This document shows positions 60,756-64,000 of a DNA stretch of 64,000 bases, in pieces; the stretch's first letter is position 1; each line of letters opens with the position of its first letter. The notes beneath the pieces are model-generated. The model saw nothing but the letters and a program-made list of their open reading frames with translations. It ran no database searches and was not told where the DNA came from. The stretch comes from Powellomyces hirtus. Its lineage: Eukaryota > Chytridiomycota > Chytridiomycetes > Spizellomycetales > Powellomycetaceae. The translations under genes were made by a program, and so were the position numbers. The stretch spans positions 682,001-746,000 of the forward strand of contig JAHLKG010000007.1 in assembly GCA_025526995.1 (NCBI GenBank), read 5' to 3'.

Positions 60756-61784
60756 ATGAGCATTCACCGGACCCTTCCAGCGCTTCTCCCATTCAAAGCT
60801 GCAGAGCCGTCTGTGCTCCGAACCAACAATGAAGCTCGACGCAAAGCCGCCACGCGGCACGGGAGTTTGCACAAACAGTCTGCACCAGCACCAACGCGCA
60901 GGGCACCCCGACCATCCACCGACGAACCATTCTTTTCAGCCGAGGTGCAGGCGCTGCGACGAGAGCGAGATGAGCTGGCCATAAAGTACCAGCAGCTGCA
61001 GAGTCTCCTCCGGGAAGCCCATCAAGACATTAGTGAGCTGCAGGAGGAGGTGAAAGTCTTGAGGAGGACAGTTGCGGATGGCACGGGACCGCCACCGTCG
61101 GTTGACGCGGACTTTGATACCACGACGGCACTGCAGCGCGAACTGGGCAGGTCCCAAGCGGAGCTGGCTTCCGCTCTCGCGCGCAGTGCTCTGTGTCCGT
61201 ATTGCTCCCGAGAGGGACAATATGCGACACCGGAAGCGCAGGAGGATGCGTTTGAGGCAGCTAAAGAGGATCCGGCGATACAGGAAGTCGAGTCGATCTC
61301 GAGCAACTCTGATGCCGACGACCATATTCCCTGGCACAGCGAGTCGAAAGAGTTCACGTTGGGGGAGGTGGAGGACTTCTTTGACAACGTTGTTGCGGAT
61401 TTTGTAGGCCGGTCGGATCCGCGGTTCAAGGGTCCGAATGGGGCGCCGGTCGGAGATGGAGCCAAACGTATTGTCGAGTCGTCTGCTCCAGCAGCAGCAG
61501 CCGATTCCGAAACAGATACTGGAACCCATCGACAGTCGGTCAATACGCTGATACAGGAGCCGTTGATGGCAAGACGAGCCCTGGTCAATTTCGACCCTAC
61601 GAATTCCGTGGACAAACTATCAACGGCCCCACATCAGGATCCTGCAGTGTTGCATGTTGAGCGGGAGCGTGATGCGTTGGAGGAGGAACTTATCTATATG
61701 TATACTCAGCTCCGCCATGCCAAAGAGGAGATTGAGCAGTTGCGGAATGAAGCGGATGGACATAAGTCAGGGGTTGACGGATGA
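60756..61784 (+). CDS. Unidentified coiled-coil protein (342 aa)
   Basis: Not recognised. A single exon starting at the first in-frame ATG, 60756 (MSIHRTLPALLPFKAAEPSV). A basic, Pro/Ala-rich N-terminus is followed by a clear coiled coil (EVQALRRERDELAIKYQQLQ, SLLREAHQDISELQEEVKVL), then a CPYC pair in ALCPYCSREGQ, an acidic middle (EVESISSNSDADDHIPW), a conserved-looking block KEFTLGEVEDFFDNVVADFV, and a second coiled coil at the end (ERERDALEEELIYMYTQLRH, AKEEIEQLRNEA). It could be a centrosome, cilium or trafficking adaptor; nothing decides this. Confidence 0.75.
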   Translation: MSIHRTLPALLPFKAAEPSVLRTNNEARRKAATRHGSLHKQSAPAPTRRAPRPSTDEPFFSAEVQALRRERDELAIKYQQLQSLLREAHQDISELQEEVKVLRRTVADGTGPPPSVDADFDTTTALQRELGRSQAELASALARSALCPYCSREGQYATPEAQEDAFEAAKEDPAIQEVESISSNSDADDHIPWHSESKEFTLGEVEDFFDNVVADFVGRSDPRFKGPNGAPVGDGAKRIVESSAPAAAADSETDTGTHRQSVNTLIQEPLMARRALVNFDPTNSVDKLSTAPHQDPAVLHVERERDALEEELIYMYTQLRHAKEEIEQLRNEADGHKSGVDG

Positions 61785-62229
61785 TAGCGGCATTACTCGG
61801 CGTGTGCTAGTTGGACATCAACGGGCGCAATAGTGAACAATAGAACTCGGGAAGCTCAGGACATGTTGAATAGGAATGCCATAAGCGGCTATCCGTTCGA
61901 AATTCATCTTATCATTGCTGCTCGGACTTCAGCGCATTATATGATTGCCATAATAAAAGGTATACAGATTTCCTACTCCCAAAACTGCAGATATTTGGTT
62001 GCCGGCGCTTTGCCAATACGCACATTTCAGACATCGTCGGTTCCCCGCCAACCCGTTCGTCCACGTCCGGCAAGTACGCGAGCCGATAGCAGCACCTGAA
62101 TCACAAACATGCTGAAGCGGAGGACGCAGAGCCAGAGAGACACTCTTTTAGCCAGAGAACGTTCACTCAAGTGCATGCGAGGAGCAAACAATTTACATGA
62201 AAAAAGAGGCCTTGGGTCATCCCTGCTTC
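61785..62229. other. Gap between convergent coiled-coil genes
   Basis: 445 bp with no supported gene; the two flanking genes converge here. Confidence 0.55.
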
Positions 62230-62903
62230 CTACTCGACCTTCTTGTTGATAAACATGCTCGCCGAGAGTCTGCGCACCGCTGCTTCGCCCGAAGCTTGTT
62301 TTTGTGCTTCTTCACGCTCTTGTCCATCTTCCTCTTCGCCTTCGCTGTCGATGACGTGCACGGTGTCTGCTTCGCTGTCCTCTCCGCTCTCGCCCATGCG
62401 GGGAGACAACGCTGGTTTATCCACCGCGAACGCCGTCTGCAACTTGGACCTGATAAAGTCCGCTGCCTGGACGTAGCCGTGCATCTCATCCTCGCACCTT
62501 TTGACACGTTTGGCGTTCCTAGTCTCGATGTCTTCAATCTGACGCTTGTGGGATTGCTCCATTTGAGCAATCTTGGCGTCCATCTGCTCAATTTGATCAA
62601 GGAGCTCGGCAATGTCCGCGGCGTGCCGGGTTTCTTCGGCGGCGAGTTGCTGGCTACGGCCATGGAGTTGCGACGTCAATTCATCGACAAGAGTCTTGAT
62701 TTGGGTGAGCGACGATCCAAGATCCTTGTGGTGAACGACCTGGAAGTGTGAGCAAGAGAATATCGCAACATGAAATCCATACTATCGAGCAATCATCGTT
62801 TGACAGCAGAAAAGGAAGGTGACAGGACCAGCCCAACTTTAGTTCTCACCTCGTCCTCGTCGCTTGAGTCGTGCTGTCGAAAACTGTTTACTGCGTCGAT
62901 CAT
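62230..62903 (-). CDS. Unidentified small coiled-coil nuclear-type protein (187 aa)
   Basis: Not recognised. Two exons, 62903-62850 and 62739-62230. The first encodes MIDAVNSFRQHDSSDEDE; the second begins VVHHKDLGSSLTQIKTLVDE. A long coiled coil follows (ETRHAADIAELLDQIEQMDA, KIAQMEQSHKRQIEDIETRN) with a basic AKRVKRCEDEMHG segment that could be a nuclear signal, then an acidic tail (DSEGEEEDGQEREEAQ) and SMFINKKVE at the end. The size and layout recall kinetochore or chromatin adaptor subunits, but this is only a guess. Confidence 0.75.
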
Positions 62904-63257
62904 TGTCCTTTTGCGGTGGAGCTGTCAAACACTAGTTTGAAGTCGCTGTCGCTTGCGGGAGAAGGTTGGGTTGTGGAAAGAGAGAAGTGTGATTGAACAA
63001 GATGTATGTATCGCCTTTCCAAGTGCTGGTCTGGGGTGTTTTGGGTATGGTGGAGTCTAATTCAGAGCAATGCTGAGGATTCGTTTATCCATCTTGTGTT
63101 AGTGTTATGTCATAGGAGGCTCTTCTTTCTGAGTCAGGGATCTGACACGGTGTTAGGTTGCACGCTTGACTCACATTGAGCAATCGGCAATTCTCAAGAG
63201 AAATATATAGAGACAGTGGATATATACAAATTATGGTCAGAATAACGCAGGTAAACT
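62904..63257. other. Gap between the small coiled-coil gene and gluconokinase
   Basis: 354 bp: promoter of the 62903 gene and 3' region of gluconokinase, both minus strand. Nothing else seen. Confidence 0.5.
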
Positions 63258-63938
63258 CTAGATCCCCAGAGCTTTTCGAGCATTCTCAATGATTTCTTTT
63301 ATGGGTGCATCAACACTGATGGAGACGCAATCGGTCTCCACAGCAGGGTCAGGTTTTTCGAGCTGTTCCAGCTGGCCGTCGAGGCCAGACGCTTGAAAGT
63401 AGTGACCTTGACGCGAGGACAGGCGGGAATAAAGGAGGTCGCGTGAACCATCGAGATACAAGAACCGCACCGGGTGGTGTTGTAGGATGGCCTCGCGCAA
63501 GATGTCTCTGTACCACTTTTTCAGCGACGAGCAAGCCAGAAAGACCGTTTGGCTTGGATCCCGCTCGAGGTGTGAGTCAAGCACCTTGACCAGTTTCTGC
63601 AGCCTGTGCAGTGGAGAGTTAGTTAGTCATGGTCGCCGCCTTCTCAACGACTTTCCAGCGGCGCTCCCATGAAGCAAACATACCACGGCAATCGATCTTC
63701 GTCGGTCAAGGACTGGAAGGGACCGTAAGTACAGAGTCAGCAAGAGGTGGTACACCAAAAAGCTTACATGTCCACTGGCCATCTTTTTCTTGTGCTCTTC
63801 GCTGTGATAGTCATCTGCATCCAGGTATATGGCCCCTTCTCCCAATTCGTCGGCCAAGCGCTTGGCAATGGTGGACTTGCCACTGCCGGAGACGCCCATC
63901 ACAATCACGCTCTGGCCTTCCGAGGTAGTCTTTGTCAT
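63258..63938 (-). CDS. Gluconokinase
   Basis: Phosphorylates D-gluconate with ATP to 6-phosphogluconate, feeding the pentose phosphate pathway in the cytosol. Three exons: 63938-63768, 63712-63684 and 63603-63258, 181 aa, normal for the family. P-loop: [18 protein letters not shown]. Substrate region: [20 protein letters not shown], then [13 protein letters not shown] across intron 2. Further blocks: [37 protein letters not shown] and [20 protein letters not shown]. Exon 2 is only 29 nt. The gene is complete within the window. Confidence 0.96.
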
Positions 63939-64000
63939 GTTGTTCTATGCTTGGTAGGAGTGGGGTGGACGGTCAGACGTCAACGTGATACTAATAGTCG

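Overview
This 64 kb window is nuclear DNA of an intron-rich fungus, most likely a zoosporic (chytrid-type) true fungus. Nearly every gene is split by short GT...AG introns, mostly 45-90 nt, and intergenic spaces are short. Housekeeping genes look fungal (ORC2, VPS27, AIR-type zinc-knuckle protein, VMA16, SAD1/USP39, CYM1). Alongside them are a motile-cilium gene (DRC1, nexin-dynein regulatory complex), a cyclic-nucleotide-gated channel and a DNMT2-type tRNA methyltransferase. The cilium gene and the channel are expected in flagellated fungi and absent from Dikarya. The genus cannot be fixed from the sequence. All exon models were joined by eye, and phase was checked exon by exon.

Left third (1-22 kb): a truncated FYR-domain gene diverges from ORC2; then come a small unidentified gene, the mitochondrial presequence protease CYM1, the ataxin-2 homologue PBP1, a mitochondrial DUF6787-type membrane protein, a C2-domain protein, the inositol pentakisphosphate 2-kinase IPK1, the ESCRT-0 subunit VPS27 and a secreted protein made of Lys/Asp/His/Tyr repeats. 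About 1.8 kb of T-rich, gene-free DNA with recurring TGCCC words follows.

Middle (22-44 kb): a secreted M28 aminopeptidase, the v-SNARE VTI1, a decayed GH12 endoglucanase pseudogene, a five-zinc-knuckle AIR/ZCCHC7 protein whose start codon lies 26 bp from that of the V-ATPase subunit VMA16, then DRC1, RPL32, a DEVH-box RNA helicase and the catalytically dead spliceosomal ubiquitin-hydrolase-like protein SAD1/USP39.

Right third (44-64 kb): chaperonin subunit CCT5, Fe-S assembly factor ISA2, a tail-anchored CRAL-TRIO protein, DNMT2, the cyclic-nucleotide-gated channel, a 1467-residue ankyrin/coiled-coil protein, two unidentified coiled-coil proteins and gluconokinase.

There is no operon logic; divergent pairs sharing a promoter are common. 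Recurring themes are RNA processing and decay (PBP1, AIR, helicase, SAD1, DNMT2), endosome and vacuole traffic (VPS27, VTI1, VMA16) and mitochondrial maintenance (CYM1, ISA2, DUF6787). I saw no tRNA, rRNA, intact transposon or CRISPR array. The most unusual items are the repeat-built secreted protein, the channel with a non-canonical pore and an altered cyclic-nucleotide site, the GH12 relic, and a stop-free intron whose retention would add a hydrophobic helix to the ankyrin protein.
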